Shown: positions 1 through 9,377, counted from the stretch's first letter. The stretch: 64,000 nt of DNA from Bacteroidota bacterium (GCA_024642705.1 JAHEAQ010000002.1:89124-153123), one strand, 5' to 3'. Translations and numbers: made by a program. The notes: generated by a model not told the origin, from the letters alone.

Positions 1-2
1 GT

Positions 3-476
3 GTTACAATTGCACCTTATATGGGAGAGGATTCTATTGCACCATTTCTTGGATTCCCTGGCAAAGTTGTTATACTTCTTGCATTAACATCAAATAAAGG
101 GAGTCAAGATTTTCAACATTTTACGGACATTTCAGGCAAAGAACTTCATGAACTTGTATTGCAGAAAGCTCAAGAATGGGCAAATCCTGATCAATTAATG
201 TTTGTTGTTGGTGCTACTCAAGCTTCTTACCTCTCAAAAATTAGAAATATAGCTCCCCATAATTTTTATTTGGTTCCTGGAGTTGGCGCTCAAGGAGGTT
301 CATTGGAAGAGGTTTGCAAACACGGGCTAAATGATCAAGTCGGTTTATTGATAAATTCAAGCAGAGGTATTATTTATGCTTCTGATAAAGAAGACTTTGC
401 TGAAGCTGCTAGAATAGAAGCTTTGAAACTTAGAGATCAGATGGAATTAATATTGGCTTCCAAAAATTTCATTTAA
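3..476 (+). CDS. pyrF: Orotidine 5'-phosphate decarboxylase, C-terminal part (5' end outside window)
   Basis: Last step of UMP synthesis: decarboxylation of OMP in the cytoplasm. The frame is open from base 3 with [11 protein letters not shown], so the ATG at 21 is internal and the gene starts before the window. The visible 157 residues contain the phosphate-binding end of the barrel, with [18 protein letters not shown] and [14 protein letters not shown], typical of the longer (about 270 aa) bacterial PyrF group. The last residues form an ordinary C-terminal helix and the gene ends at TAA. Nothing abnormal is seen; identity is confident from the motifs although half the protein is missing. 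Confidence 0.93.
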   Translation, partial: VTIAPYMGEDSIAPFLGFPGKVVILLALTSNKGSQDFQHFTDISGKELHELVLQKAQEWANPDQLMFVVGATQASYLSKIRNIAPHNFYLVPGVGAQGGSLEEVCKHGLNDQVGLLINSSRGIIYASDKEDFAEAARIEALKLRDQMELILASKNFI

Positions 477-515
477 TATAGACCACCTTATTTTGGGTTA
501 AGTTAGAACCATTTG

Positions 516-1271
516 TTACCATGGCGTATTTGCACCATTAACACATAAAGTTTGCCCTGAAACAAAAGAAGATTCTTCACTTGCGAAATAAACTACAGCA
601 TCTGCAACATCCTGTGGTTTACCCCATCTCCCAGCAGGAATATTTGCCAAATAGGCATCTTTTTGTGATTGCGCATCATTTTCATGTCGTTCTACCGGAA
701 TCCATCCTGGATTAACGATGTTGACTGTAATTCCAAAGGGAGCTAATTCAGTAGCCATGCTCCTTGTCCATCCTATTTGGCCACCTTTTGCAGCAACATA
801 AGCACTAAAATTTGGAACTGCAGTTTGATATACTTCGCTCCCAATATTAATTATTCGTCCCCATTTTTTCTTTTTCATCCCCTCAATAACTGCTTTTGTA
901 AGTAAGAATGGACTTTTGATGAAAAAATCAATCATTTGTTGATAGAATTCCCAATCGTACTTTTCAATAGGTTTTTGTGGTTGGTCAGGAGTTGCATTTA
1001 AAACAATAATATCAACATGTCCTAGTTGCAATTCGGTTTCCTTAACCATTTGCAAAATTTGCATATGATCTGTAGCATCACATTTTACTAAAATTCCTTT
1101 ACAACCTGCTGAAAGAAATTCTGCAAAACTTTCTTCTGCCTTTTCTTTATTGTTGTAATAATTCATACAAACTTTTGCGCCAGCTTTTCCTAATGCAATT
1201 GCAATCTGTTTGCCTAATCCTTTGCTACTGCCTGTTACGATAGCTACATGATTTTCTAATGAGAATGCCAT
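516..1271 (-). CDS. SDR-family NAD(P)-dependent oxidoreductase (FabG-like)
   Basis: A classical short-chain dehydrogenase of 251 residues, the usual family length. The Rossmann motif TGSSKGLG lies at residues 13-20, the structural LNAT at 91-94, catalytic Ser145, and Tyr158/Lys162 in SAYVAAKGG. The C-terminal PAGRWGKPQDVADAV and VSGQTLCVNG are standard for the FabG/glucose-dehydrogenase branch. Substrate is not predictable. It converges with pyrF (39 bp between stops) and lies 43 bp downstream of the beta-propeller gene on the same strand, so the two may be cotranscribed. Function as an oxidoreductase is certain; calling it FabG would overstate the evidence. Confidence 0.88.
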   Translation of the reverse strand: MAFSLENHVAIVTGSSKGLGKQIAIALGKAGAKVCMNYYNNKEKAEESFAEFLSAGCKGILVKCDATDHMQILQMVKETELQLGHVDIIVLNATPDQPQKPIEKYDWEFYQQMIDFFIKSPFLLTKAVIEGMKKKKWGRIINIGSEVYQTAVPNFSAYVAAKGGQIGWTRSMATELAPFGITVNIVNPGWIPVERHENDAQSQKDAYLANIPAGRWGKPQDVADAVVYFASEESSFVSGQTLCVNGANTPW

Positions 1272-1314
1272 ACTTGTAATTTTATTATTTAATGTAATTT
1301 TGGATAATCGTTTA

Positions 1315-2265
1315 TTATTTTAATGGATTGCCTTCTAAAGGTTTGCCATTAGTCGTTAATATTTGGAAATGATGAACATTGAATGGGCCATTATAACTCC
1401 AGATAATTTCTTTGTTTTGGGTGACTTCGAATAGTTTAATTGCACCCTTTGTTCCGTAACTTGCAATCACGGTATTACCATTTGGCAATCTTTGACCACC
1501 ACAAGGATCTTGAAAAGGATCTCCTTCAACATCATCATTTCCCATTTTCCAGACAATACTTCCGCGCTCATCAACCTCAATCACTTTATTTCCATGAGTC
1601 AAATTAATTAAGGTGTTTCCATTTTCTAAGCGAATAGCAGTAAAGGGCCAATTTTCAGCTTCTCTACCACCTAATTCTGGTAAGTCTGTTCTGAAAACTT
1701 GGACAACTTCACCATTTGGTTTGTATTCTTTTACTTTGAAAGCTAGTAAATGAGGTACCAAATAGTTTCCATTTGCCAATTTTCGAGCCATTCTAGTTTG
1801 CATATGGGCATTTTCAGTTTCAGGTACAAGAGGAACGTTAACCACAATATTACCATCAATATTAACTTCTAATAGTCTAGGATTTTCGCCTAATTCTGTA
1901 ATAAGTGTATTGCCATTTGCGAGTCTTTGGGCAGTTCCCAATTCATGATTTAGTTTCGACACTTCATATCTAAAAAGTACCTTTTTGTCCAAATCAAACT
2001 CAATGACTTCATTTGACCAACAAATTAAAATATTACTATTTGGTAGAACAAAGCCATCTCTTGCGCCAGGTCTGCCTGCATCCCACATTACTTGCCCAGA
2101 TTCATCAATAATTCCTGTAAACGAAGGACCTGCAAGGAAAAAAGAATGAGAAATTGGTGCCAATGAGTCCAAATTAGTTTGTGACAACTGATTTGGAGTA
2201 GATTTAAGCAAATTTGATGTCAAAACAAAAACTACCCAAAGTGATAATAATTTAATTGAATTCAT
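1315..2265 (-). CDS. Exported beta-propeller protein (ASST/PQQ-like repeats)
   Basis: 316 residues beginning with a hydrophobic export signal (about residues 4-20). The remainder is built from repeated blades marked by LANGNTLI, LANGNYLV, LENGNTLI and LPNGNTVI, each followed by an EVD/EYKPNGE-type strand. This resembles the arylsulfotransferase-like and PQQ-like propellers of Bacteroidota, which are usually periplasmic or extracellular. No catalytic residues can be assigned from sequence alone, so the role (binding, sensing or enzyme) is open. It is encoded upstream of the SDR gene on the same strand, 43 bp away. Confidence 0.75.
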   Translation of the reverse strand: MNSIKLLSLWVVFVLTSNLLKSTPNQLSQTNLDSLAPISHSFFLAGPSFTGIIDESGQVMWDAGRPGARDGFVLPNSNILICWSNEVIEFDLDKKVLFRYEVSKLNHELGTAQRLANGNTLITELGENPRLLEVNIDGNIVVNVPLVPETENAHMQTRMARKLANGNYLVPHLLAFKVKEYKPNGEVVQVFRTDLPELGGREAENWPFTAIRLENGNTLINLTHGNKVIEVDERGSIVWKMGNDDVEGDPFQDPCGGQRLPNGNTVIASYGTKGAIKLFEVTQNKEIIWSYNGPFNVHHFQILTTNGKPLEGNPLK

Positions 2266-2626
2266 TGAGAAAGGATTTATTAAATCTTGAAAAAATATAT
2301 TTTTTTCTTGCTAAATATAAGTTTTTTAACTCGCATCATTTCTAAAAAATATAAAAGTAATGAAGGACTTTATTTTCAAATCAAAATTGTTTTTGGAGAT
2401 ATGCATTAGAAACTGTTTTTCAACAGATAAATTTAGAACCCGAAATATCCATTAAATTATCTTCGTTGGTCATAGAAAATTAGTCGTACAGGTATGACAA
2501 ACTAAAAATGGATAGGAATTGAAAACTGCGTTAATTTTCTCTATTTCACTATAGCAATAACTAGGATTCTCTTACAAAACTTTCAATTTTATTTCCCTTC
2601 CAAGCCTCTTCGCGATGCCCTAATGA
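2266..2626. other. Intergenic gap without a recognisable gene
   Basis: 361 bp between the start of the propeller gene and the stop of the GNAT gene. Only short open frames are present (one of 31 codons on the plus strand around 2360, not protein-like). No hairpin with a T-run, tRNA or clear TAnnTTTG box on the minus strand was found. It should contain the promoter of the propeller gene, but I cannot place it. Confidence 0.5.
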
Positions 2627-3157
2627 TTAATTCGCAGTATTAATGGAATAAATATAATCTTCACAATCTTCAATATCGTTGTATTTAATACCAAGATTAA
2701 CAAACCCATTTTTATTTAGAACAGATTGTGATGCTGGATTTCTTAAATCTGCATAAGCGATCAAATTATGTATGGTATCTTCTGAATTTGCCAAATGAAC
2801 CAAACCTTCAACCACTTCAGTAGCGTATCCAAATCCCCAGTACTTTTTCATTAATCTGTAACCAATTTCCCAATTATTTTCCTTGTCTAAAATGAGCGCA
2901 ACTGTTCCTAAAAATTTATTTTTTAAATCCTCAATTACCCAAACCCAAAATGTATTGTTTTCTTCAAGGTAGGCTTCAGTTACCTTATTAAAACTTAATT
3001 TATTTTGCGAAAGATTAAGCGGCTTTCCACCAGCATATTTCATTACTTCTGCATCTGATTGCATCTCATGGAAATATTCAAAATCCTTGGGAGAAATCCT
3101 TCTTATTATTAATCTCTTTGTTAAAAAAACTATTTCATTTTGGAATGCTTTAATCAT
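2627..3157 (-). CDS. GNAT acetyltransferase (RimJ/RimL-like, Acetyltransf_3)
   Basis: 176 residues with the layout of the RimL-type GNAT family: N-terminal RLIIRRISPKDF, the central strand IGYRLMKKYWGFGYATEV, which forms the acetyl-CoA pyrophosphate loop, and the C-terminal NPASQSVLNKNGF, where Asn and the following helix close the fold. Family members acetylate protein N-termini or small amines; the substrate here cannot be inferred. The start lies 30 bp after the stop of the exonuclease gene on the same strand, so it is probably the second gene of a two-gene unit. Confidence 0.85.
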   Translation of the reverse strand: MIKAFQNEIVFLTKRLIIRRISPKDFEYFHEMQSDAEVMKYAGGKPLNLSQNKLSFNKVTEAYLEENNTFWVWVIEDLKNKFLGTVALILDKENNWEIGYRLMKKYWGFGYATEVVEGLVHLANSEDTIHNLIAYADLRNPASQSVLNKNGFVNLGIKYNDIEDCEDYIYSINTAN

Positions 3158-3187
3158 TTAATAGTTATTTATTGACCTGCTAAAATT

Positions 3188-4582
3188 TTAAAATTCTATC
3201 CTTTTCAAACTTGGATTGTCGAGAATATAATTCCTTACAATTATATTAGTCTCTGGGTTTTCTGGAACATATTTAATATTTTCAATAATAAATTCAATAT
3301 CGTTATTCAATTCTTCATCCAAAATAAAGCCATAACCATGGTAATAGCCTTCTTGAACAAGAATGATTGATTTCTCATCATTGGTTCGACCTTTGTCTAT
3401 TAAAATAAAATTCTTGCTAAAAATTCTATTCAGTTTAGTGATCGCCATTTCTGCTCTTAGATTATAACTTTCAGCACTTTCTTCCAGTATACAAGCGCCA
3501 TAACAATTTTGTAATTTGTAGTCAAAACATGGTCCTTCATTATCTTCTATATAATTTAATTTTGCACAAAGTCCAAATTCTTTGGTCACACCCAATAAGT
3601 GAGATTTGGAGCTTTGAAAACCAGAATAATCAGTAAGAATATTTTTTCCTTTTTTTCTAAGTTTTGAATTTTTCTCTATTTTGAAACGAATGTATCCTTC
3701 TTCGTCTTGGAAATAGTGCAGAAAATATGGAAAATTGACATTTTTCTGAGCTTTGTTAATATTTGGTTGATGCTTTTTGATGTCAAAAGACTCTTTAAGC
3801 AATGCAATTAATTCACTGCCTGTGAGTTCGAAATCAATGGAATGCACTTGTTTCTGCAGCTCTTCAGATTTTTTATTGGTTTTTGAGAAATGTTGGATGA
3901 TTCTTTTTTTGATATTAATACTTTTGCCTATGTAGACTATTTTCTCATAATCATTTGTGAAATAATACACACCACATTCTTCAGGCAAATTATGAATTAA
4001 TTCCATGTTGATAGAATTGGGTAATTGGGATTCTCTAAGTCCATGATTAATGAATAATTTGATATTATCTTCAGAATCTTCCTTTTCAAATATAAGTTTT
4101 AAAAGTTCTGTAGTTGCCAAAGCATCATCTAATGCACGGTGTCGATTTTTAACTCTAATTCCAAAATGTTCAATTAAATTTCCAAGGCTATAGGATCTTA
4201 ATCCAGGAAAAGTTGTTCTAGCAAGTCTTACCGTATCCAATTGCCTTTTACTAAAAGTATACCCCAAATTTCTAAATGCTTCTTGAATAAAACTATAATC
4301 AAAGCGAACGTTATGAGCCACAAATATTGCGCCTTCAGTCATTTCGACAATTTTTTTTGCAACTTCATAGAATTTTGGAGCATTTTGAACCATTTCATCA
4401 GTAATTCCTGTAATCCGAGTAATATTATATGGGATGGATCTTCCAGGATTTATCAAGCTCTCAAATGTATCAACAGTTTTTTCACCATCATAAATGACAA
4501 TTCCTATTTCGGTAATTCGATCTCTTTTCGCTAATCCACCTGTTGTCTCGATATCAATTATTGCATATTTTTTTTGCTTCAT
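3188..4582 (-). CDS. DEDDh 3'-5' exonuclease fused to a GIY-YIG (UvrC/Cho-like) nuclease domain
   Basis: 464 residues, two nuclease modules. Residues 5-165 form a DnaQ-epsilon-like exonuclease with Asp10/Glu12 in IIDIETTG, Asp95 in NVRFDYSF and the DEDDh pair His148/Asp153 in HRALDDA. Residues about 200-275 form a GIY-YIG domain (GVYYF at 204-208, VYIGKS at 216-221), the single-strand incision domain of UvrC and Cho. The C-terminal 180 residues contain a Cys-bearing segment (CFDYKLQNCYGAC) similar to the region after the GIY-YIG domain in Cho-type proteins. The fusion is known in several phyla and is thought to act in DNA repair; the exact role is inferred. Divergent from the NamZ gene. Confidence 0.88.
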   Translation of the reverse strand: MKQKKYAIIDIETTGGLAKRDRITEIGIVIYDGEKTVDTFESLINPGRSIPYNITRITGITDEMVQNAPKFYEVAKKIVEMTEGAIFVAHNVRFDYSFIQEAFRNLGYTFSKRQLDTVRLARTTFPGLRSYSLGNLIEHFGIRVKNRHRALDDALATTELLKLIFEKEDSEDNIKLFINHGLRESQLPNSINMELIHNLPEECGVYYFTNDYEKIVYIGKSINIKKRIIQHFSKTNKKSEELQKQVHSIDFELTGSELIALLKESFDIKKHQPNINKAQKNVNFPYFLHYFQDEEGYIRFKIEKNSKLRKKGKNILTDYSGFQSSKSHLLGVTKEFGLCAKLNYIEDNEGPCFDYKLQNCYGACILEESAESYNLRAEMAITKLNRIFSKNFILIDKGRTNDEKSIILVQEGYYHGYGFILDEELNNDIEFIIENIKYVPENPETNIIVRNYILDNPSLKRIEF

Positions 4583-4705
4583 TGCAATCTATTAGTATAT
4601 TATCTTTTGAATGATTTACGTTAAACTTGAGGATCTTCTTTTAAAACAGAAGATAGGGTGATAAAGTATAGGTTTTAAATATACAATATTAAATTAAAAT
4701 TACTT

Positions 4706-4722
4706 TACGTTTAGTAAACGTA
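4706..4722. promoter_or_regulatory. Perfect 8-bp palindrome with one-base centre, likely operator of the NamZ gene
   Basis: The sequence TACGTTTA-G-TAAACGTA is an exact inverted repeat. It ends 29 bp before the ATG at 4752 and lies in the 169-bp divergent region between the exonuclease and NamZ genes. There is no T-run after it, so it is not a terminator. The geometry suits a homodimeric DNA-binding protein; the regulator is unknown. Confidence 0.45.
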
Positions 4723-4751
4723 GAACTTTAACAAGATTTTACATTGAACAT

Positions 4752-5987
4752 ATGAAAAAAATTCTAACTTTTACAGTATTCTCTGCTATAGTATTTCTTG
4801 CATGTACAGGAAATAAGAAAGATATAGCAACAGGAAATGAGCCAAATTATGCAAAATTGGTCTCTTCTGAAGTGGGTCAAATTGAGCCAGGGGCAGCCCA
4901 GTTGGCAAAATATTTTCCACTTATAAAGGGAAAAAAATTAGGTTTAGTAGTAAACCAGACAAGTCGAATTGGGACCACTCACCTTGTTGATTCATTAATT
5001 GAACTGAACGCAAATATTGTATCCATTTTTGCTCCAGAACATGGATTTCGAGGTGAAGCTGATGCTGGTGAGCATGTTGAATCAGGGAAGGATGCCAAAA
5101 CGGGAATTCCCATTATTTCTATATATGGCAGTAATAAAAAGCCTACCAAAGACCAATTGAAAAATATTGACATAATGATTTTTGATATTCAGGATGTAGG
5201 CGTTCGTTTTTATACATTCATTTCTACCTTACATTATGTAATGGAGGCATGCGCGGAACAAGGGATTCCTTTACTTATTCTAGATCGGCCTAATCCGAAT
5301 GGTTTTTATGTCGACGGTCCTTTGTTAGACCCAAAATTCAAATCTTTTGTCGGCATGCACGAAATTCCAATAGTTCATGGATTAACGATAGGAGAGTATG
5401 CGAGAATGATCAATGGTGAAGGGTGGTTACCTAATGGGGTGCAATGCGATATAGACGTTATTCCTTGTGTGAATTATATGCATAATATGACATATGACCT
5501 CCCAGTAAAACCATCGCCTAACTTGCCAAACTTACGATCAGTTTTACTTTACCCATCCATTTGTTTTTTTGAAGGAACGACATTTAGTCTTGGTAGAGGC
5601 ACTAATAAACAGTTTCAAGTAATCGGTCATCCAAAGCTTAAAGGCTATGATTTTCAATTTACTCCAGTTTCTATGCCTGGTGCCAAAACACCACCATTAC
5701 AAAATAAACTTTGTTATGGATTAGATCTTTCTACTTATTCTGTGGATTTTCTGAAAGGAAATGCAAAAATAGAATTAAAATGGTTGCTTGAGATGTATAA
5801 AGCCTATCCTGATAAAGAGAATTTTTTCTTACCAAATAATTTTTTTGATAAACTTGCAGGTTCTGATCAATTGCGAAAGCAAATTATTTCAGGCTTATCA
5901 GAAAGAGAAATTAGAGCTTCGTGGGAACCGGGATTAACTAAATTTAAAGAAAAAAGAGAGGAATATTTAATTTATCCAAAAGGCTAA
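4752..5987 (+). CDS. namZ: NamZ-like exo-beta-N-acetylmuramidase lipoprotein (DUF1343, GH171)
   Basis: 411 residues with a lipoprotein signal ending in FLAC (Cys18), so probably anchored in the periplasm or outer membrane. The DUF1343 signature is complete: LGLVVNQTSRIG, FAPEHGFRG, IPIISIYG, DIMIFDIQDVGVRFYT, LDRPNPNG, GMHEIPIVHGLTIGEYA and the SLGRGTN loop. Characterised DUF1343 members (NamZ) release terminal N-acetylmuramic acid from peptidoglycan chains, feeding cell-wall recycling. No other recycling gene (murQ, nagZ, anmK) is nearby, so it appears to be a single-gene unit. Symbol assigned by family. Confidence 0.88.
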   Translation: MKKILTFTVFSAIVFLACTGNKKDIATGNEPNYAKLVSSEVGQIEPGAAQLAKYFPLIKGKKLGLVVNQTSRIGTTHLVDSLIELNANIVSIFAPEHGFRGEADAGEHVESGKDAKTGIPIISIYGSNKKPTKDQLKNIDIMIFDIQDVGVRFYTFISTLHYVMEACAEQGIPLLILDRPNPNGFYVDGPLLDPKFKSFVGMHEIPIVHGLTIGEYARMINGEGWLPNGVQCDIDVIPCVNYMHNMTYDLPVKPSPNLPNLRSVLLYPSICFFEGTTFSLGRGTNKQFQVIGHPKLKGYDFQFTPVSMPGAKTPPLQNKLCYGLDLSTYSVDFLKGNAKIELKWLLEMYKAYPDKENFFLPNNFFDKLAGSDQLRKQIISGLSEREIRASWEPGLTKFKEKREEYLIYPKG

Positions 5988-6057
5988 AATCCATTTTTTA
6001 CTTTGAAACTTTTTGTATTCAATAAATAGATGGTGGTAATAAATTAATTGGAATGAA

Positions 6058-8121
6058 TTAAAATTTAAATCGTAATTGCATTTTCACATCTGTTCGAGTA
6101 TTCCCATTAATTTCGTCGTTTGCACTACCTATAGTTTTTTGGTCGTTCAGATAAGTTCTTGCAATTCTTGCTTCAGCTGTCAAATTTCCGTTTACTCGAT
6201 ATCTCAAATTCAAATAAGTTCTAAATCCTCTATTTGCATATGCAGGAATGCTAAATTCATAAAGTAGGTCGTTTTCATAAGCATAAATTCTGCTATTATA
6301 ATCATCCGTATCAAATAGGGCATACCGCATGGTAGCTGATAAAGGAGAATTTTTTGGTTTGTAAATGATGTCTTGATAAACCATAAAGCCCCGTGAAACA
6401 CCTTGATCTTTTTTGAACCAACTAAAATCCACTCTATTTCTTATTTCGAAGTTAGGATTGACAACATATTTTTGATGAAATCTTAGTCTTTGCCTATAGG
6501 TTGGAACGACTCGAGTAGTCTTAACACTTTCATTTGTTAGATTTTGCTCTTTTTGCTCATAGAAATATTGGATGTAAAAATCTAATTTTCTTTTTTGGGT
6601 ATAAAGGAATTTCAAGTAATATTCTTGACCATTAGAAGGTGAATCAATTCTAAATTTCAACCATGGATGTCGAAAAAAATCAGCATATCCCTGAAGTTGC
6701 ATTTTCTTATTCAATCTGAGCAATGCCGATGCATAAATTCCTTCCTCATTTTGAGCTGTGCTAGATTCTGTAAATGCATTTCCGTATAATGATTGATAGG
6801 ATCTTGAAATATTTCTATAGACAATGGCAATTTCTAGATTTTTATCAAGACCTAAAATCAATCCATTGACTGTTGCCAGATCAAAATTTCTATCAGAAGC
6901 AATTTCACCAAAAAAATTAAAATTCCTCCAAATGTAATTGTAATCAATACTTCCATTAAAGTATTCTTTTTGCAACACATAGAAAATTTGATAAAGTTGT
7001 GGATTTGTATTGAATACATTGTTAAATCCTGAATACAACACATTGGCATTTATATTAAGCCTGTTGTAATCAAATTTTAATGAAGCACCGGCATCAATAA
7101 AATTGAGTTGCTTTTCTTTCCTTATTTCATTGGCATTTCTATGGAATCCATCAATTGGAACTGATGTGTACAGTCGTAATATATTATTGTTAATGGTATC
7201 GATGAAAAAATTAGCATCTCTTTTCTGATAGGAACCAAATATGTTAAAATTTAAGCTTTTATTTATTGTGAAATCAAGAGCACCACCTCGAAGGAAGTTA
7301 AATTCATTTACTGAAGTATATGGTTTTAATGTTTTGGATTTGTTTTTAACATTCATAATTTGCGTACTTTTCCCGGTTCCAAAACCCATTGCTGCAATTA
7401 ATCCTTGACCTAAACTGACAGAATAGTCCCCTATAATGATTCTATTTATTTTATTGGTAGGTTGGTTGATGTTTACATGTCCAGAATAAAAATCGAATCC
7501 ACTTTTATTGCTTCCCTTAAAAAATTCTTCACCTGAATCTTTTTCAGCAGTGAATCCAATTTGGATTTTTCTACCTGCTACATACTTATATCTAATGTAC
7601 AATTTATTGGGATCACCCAAATATGGATTAGAATTTTCAGGGGAGTAGCCTTTTTGATCTTCAATTGTTCTACGCCACTTTAGGTATAATTCGTTTTTTT
7701 GATCTTTCAGCGTGTTTTTGTCAAATTGACTGGAAAGATTAATTTTTACTGTGGACAACATTCCCAACAATCGAATTTTTTCTAATGAAAGACCATGCAC
7801 ACTTTGAAGTTCTAAAATATTTATAAAATCGCCGTAATTAACACGATGATTAATAATTGATTCGATATCTAAATCTGTTAGGAAAAAGAGATCTAATAGT
7901 TCTTCTCTAGTTGCCTTATTTAAATCTAAAGGATGTTCTTCGTAATAATAGAATTGTTCAAGAATTGTATTCAAATCCAATTCATAATCTTCATCTGCAT
8001 TTGCAAGGATGCTTTCTATCCAATCTTCGAATTGGTTTGATTGCCCAATTGCCTTTTCTTGGATATACCAACAGAAAAAGAATATGAAAATTGTAATTCT
8101 AATGATTTTTATGTTCTTCAT
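6058..8121 (-). CDS. Exported helix-hairpin-helix protein with beta-barrel-like C-terminal region
   Basis: 687 residues. A signal peptide (about residues 5-26) is followed by an acidic segment and a ComEA-like helix-hairpin-helix region at about 60-125 (LDLNKATREELLDLFFL then YGDFINILELQSVHG). From about residue 150 onward it consists of alternating aromatic-rich strands (LYIRYKYVAGRKIQIG, FNFFGEIASDRNFD) ending in MQLRFKF, a typical outer-membrane barrel ending. Such proteins are widespread in Bacteroidota and have no established function. HhH motifs usually bind DNA non-specifically, so a role at the DNA-uptake surface is conceivable but unproven. It converges with NamZ and is divergent from glutamine synthetase. 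Confidence 0.72.
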   Translation of the reverse strand: MKNIKIIRITIFIFFFCWYIQEKAIGQSNQFEDWIESILANADEDYELDLNTILEQFYYYEEHPLDLNKATREELLDLFFLTDLDIESIINHRVNYGDFINILELQSVHGLSLEKIRLLGMLSTVKINLSSQFDKNTLKDQKNELYLKWRRTIEDQKGYSPENSNPYLGDPNKLYIRYKYVAGRKIQIGFTAEKDSGEEFFKGSNKSGFDFYSGHVNINQPTNKINRIIIGDYSVSLGQGLIAAMGFGTGKSTQIMNVKNKSKTLKPYTSVNEFNFLRGGALDFTINKSLNFNIFGSYQKRDANFFIDTINNNILRLYTSVPIDGFHRNANEIRKEKQLNFIDAGASLKFDYNRLNINANVLYSGFNNVFNTNPQLYQIFYVLQKEYFNGSIDYNYIWRNFNFFGEIASDRNFDLATVNGLILGLDKNLEIAIVYRNISRSYQSLYGNAFTESSTAQNEEGIYASALLRLNKKMQLQGYADFFRHPWLKFRIDSPSNGQEYYLKFLYTQKRKLDFYIQYFYEQKEQNLTNESVKTTRVVPTYRQRLRFHQKYVVNPNFEIRNRVDFSWFKKDQGVSRGFMVYQDIIYKPKNSPLSATMRYALFDTDDYNSRIYAYENDLLYEFSIPAYANRGFRTYLNLRYRVNGNLTAEARIARTYLNDQKTIGSANDEINGNTRTDVKMQLRFKF

Positions 8122-8229
8122 TATTTAATATCATGAAGATATATATTTATTATATATATTAATATTAAATTAATTGACATAGCATAAAAAAATAGGTTAA
8201 TATATTGATATACAGATATATATGTTATT

Positions 8230-8237
8230 TATATTTG
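8230..8237 (+). promoter_or_regulatory. Candidate Bacteroidota -7 box upstream of glutamine synthetase
   Basis: TATATTTG fits the Bacteroidota -7 consensus TAnnTTTG and lies 105 bp before the glnII start. A weak ATTG about 22 bp upstream could be the -33 element. The surrounding leader is very AT-rich. A short inverted repeat, TTGTGTT (8297-8303) and AACACAA (8322-8328), sits just before the start codon and may form a leader hairpin. Confidence 0.35.
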
Positions 8238-8342
8238 ATTTGAGTGTAACAAAAGATATCAATATGATATTAAGTTGTAAAGGCACAATTTTATTTTTGT
8301 GTTCATTGATTTTATAATCCAAACACAACAAAAATTAATATA

Positions 8343-9350
8343 ATGTCGAAATTCAAGTTAGAGTACATTTGGCTAGACGGTTATGAGCCAATGCAAAGCC
8401 TAAGAAGTAAAACAAAAATTGTTGATGGAAAAGATTTTTCTGGAAAATTATCAGAATGCCCAAATTGGTCATTTGATGGTTCATCAACTAAACAAGCTGC
8501 AGGTAATTCTTCGGATTGTGTATTAAAGCCAGTTTTTATTTGCCCAGATGCAGATAGAAAAAATGCTTTTTTGGTGATGTGTGAAGTGCTGAATGCTGAT
8601 GGTACACCTCATGTTACTAATGGAAGAGCTACAATTGAAGATAAAACCGATGATTTTTGGTTCGGTTTCGAGCAAGAATACACCATTTGGGACCCAGAAA
8701 CACAATTGCCGGTAGGTTTCCCTTCTAAAGGATATCCAAAACCACAAGGACCATACTATTGTAGTGTTGGAACTGGAAAAGCAGTTGCTAGAGAATTGGT
8801 AGAAGAGCATTTAGATTTATGTTTGGAAGCAGGTTTGAATGTTGAAGGTATCAATGCAGAGGTGATGTGCGGACAATGGGAATTCCAGATTTTTGCTAAA
8901 GGTGCTGAATCGGCAGGAGATCAAATTTGGGTAGCTAGATATTTATTAGAAAGAACAGCTGAGAAATACGGCTTAACTATAAATTTAGAATGTAAGCCAG
9001 TTAAAGGGGATTGGAATGGTTCAGGTATGCATGCTAACTTTTCTAATTCAGCTTTAAGATCAGCTAACTCAAAAGAATTTTTCCATTCTGTTTGTGAAAA
9101 ATTCAGATCAGTTATTCCGGAACATATTGCAGTATACGGACATGACAATGAACAAAGGTTAACTGGGCTTCATGAAACAGCTTCAATTCATGATTTCTCT
9201 TATGGAGTTTCTGATAGGGGAGCATCTATAAGAATTCCACTTTACACTGTAGATCATAATTGGAGCGGTTATCTTGAGGATAGAAGACCAAATTCAGCCG
9301 CTGATCCTTATAAAGTTGCAGCGAGGATTATAAAAACGGTAAATTCTTAA
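8343..9350 (+). CDS. glnII: Glutamine synthetase, type II (eukaryote-like GSII)
   Basis: 335 residues, the short GSII length, not the about 470 aa of GSI or 700+ aa of GSIII. It begins KLEYIWLDGYEP, with PNWSFDGSSTKQA in the beta-grasp domain. The catalytic domain shows FGFEQEYT (metal-binding Glu), INAEVMCGQWEFQI, GDWNGSGMHANFS and RGASIRIPL. It condenses glutamate and ammonia to glutamine in the cytoplasm. No glnB/amtB neighbour is seen; it is a single-gene unit with its own terminator at 9378-9415. The family is also common in several Bacteroidota, so the eukaryote-like type is not by itself evidence of recent transfer. Confidence 0.95.
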   Translation: MSKFKLEYIWLDGYEPMQSLRSKTKIVDGKDFSGKLSECPNWSFDGSSTKQAAGNSSDCVLKPVFICPDADRKNAFLVMCEVLNADGTPHVTNGRATIEDKTDDFWFGFEQEYTIWDPETQLPVGFPSKGYPKPQGPYYCSVGTGKAVARELVEEHLDLCLEAGLNVEGINAEVMCGQWEFQIFAKGAESAGDQIWVARYLLERTAEKYGLTINLECKPVKGDWNGSGMHANFSNSALRSANSKEFFHSVCEKFRSVIPEHIAVYGHDNEQRLTGLHETASIHDFSYGVSDRGASIRIPLYTVDHNWSGYLEDRRPNSAADPYKVAARIIKTVNS

Positions 9351-9377
9351 TTGACACAGATACGGTATTTGATATAT

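Noticed and set aside
2506-2520. Short sequence AAAATGGATAGGAA also found near 58609
   Set aside because: A 14-base match is expected several times by chance in 64 kb of AT-rich DNA; the flanks do not match and there is no second copy of a gene.
8343-9350. Horizontal transfer of glutamine synthetase from a eukaryote
   Set aside because: Type II glutamine synthetase is regularly present in Bacteroidota and base composition matches the neighbours.
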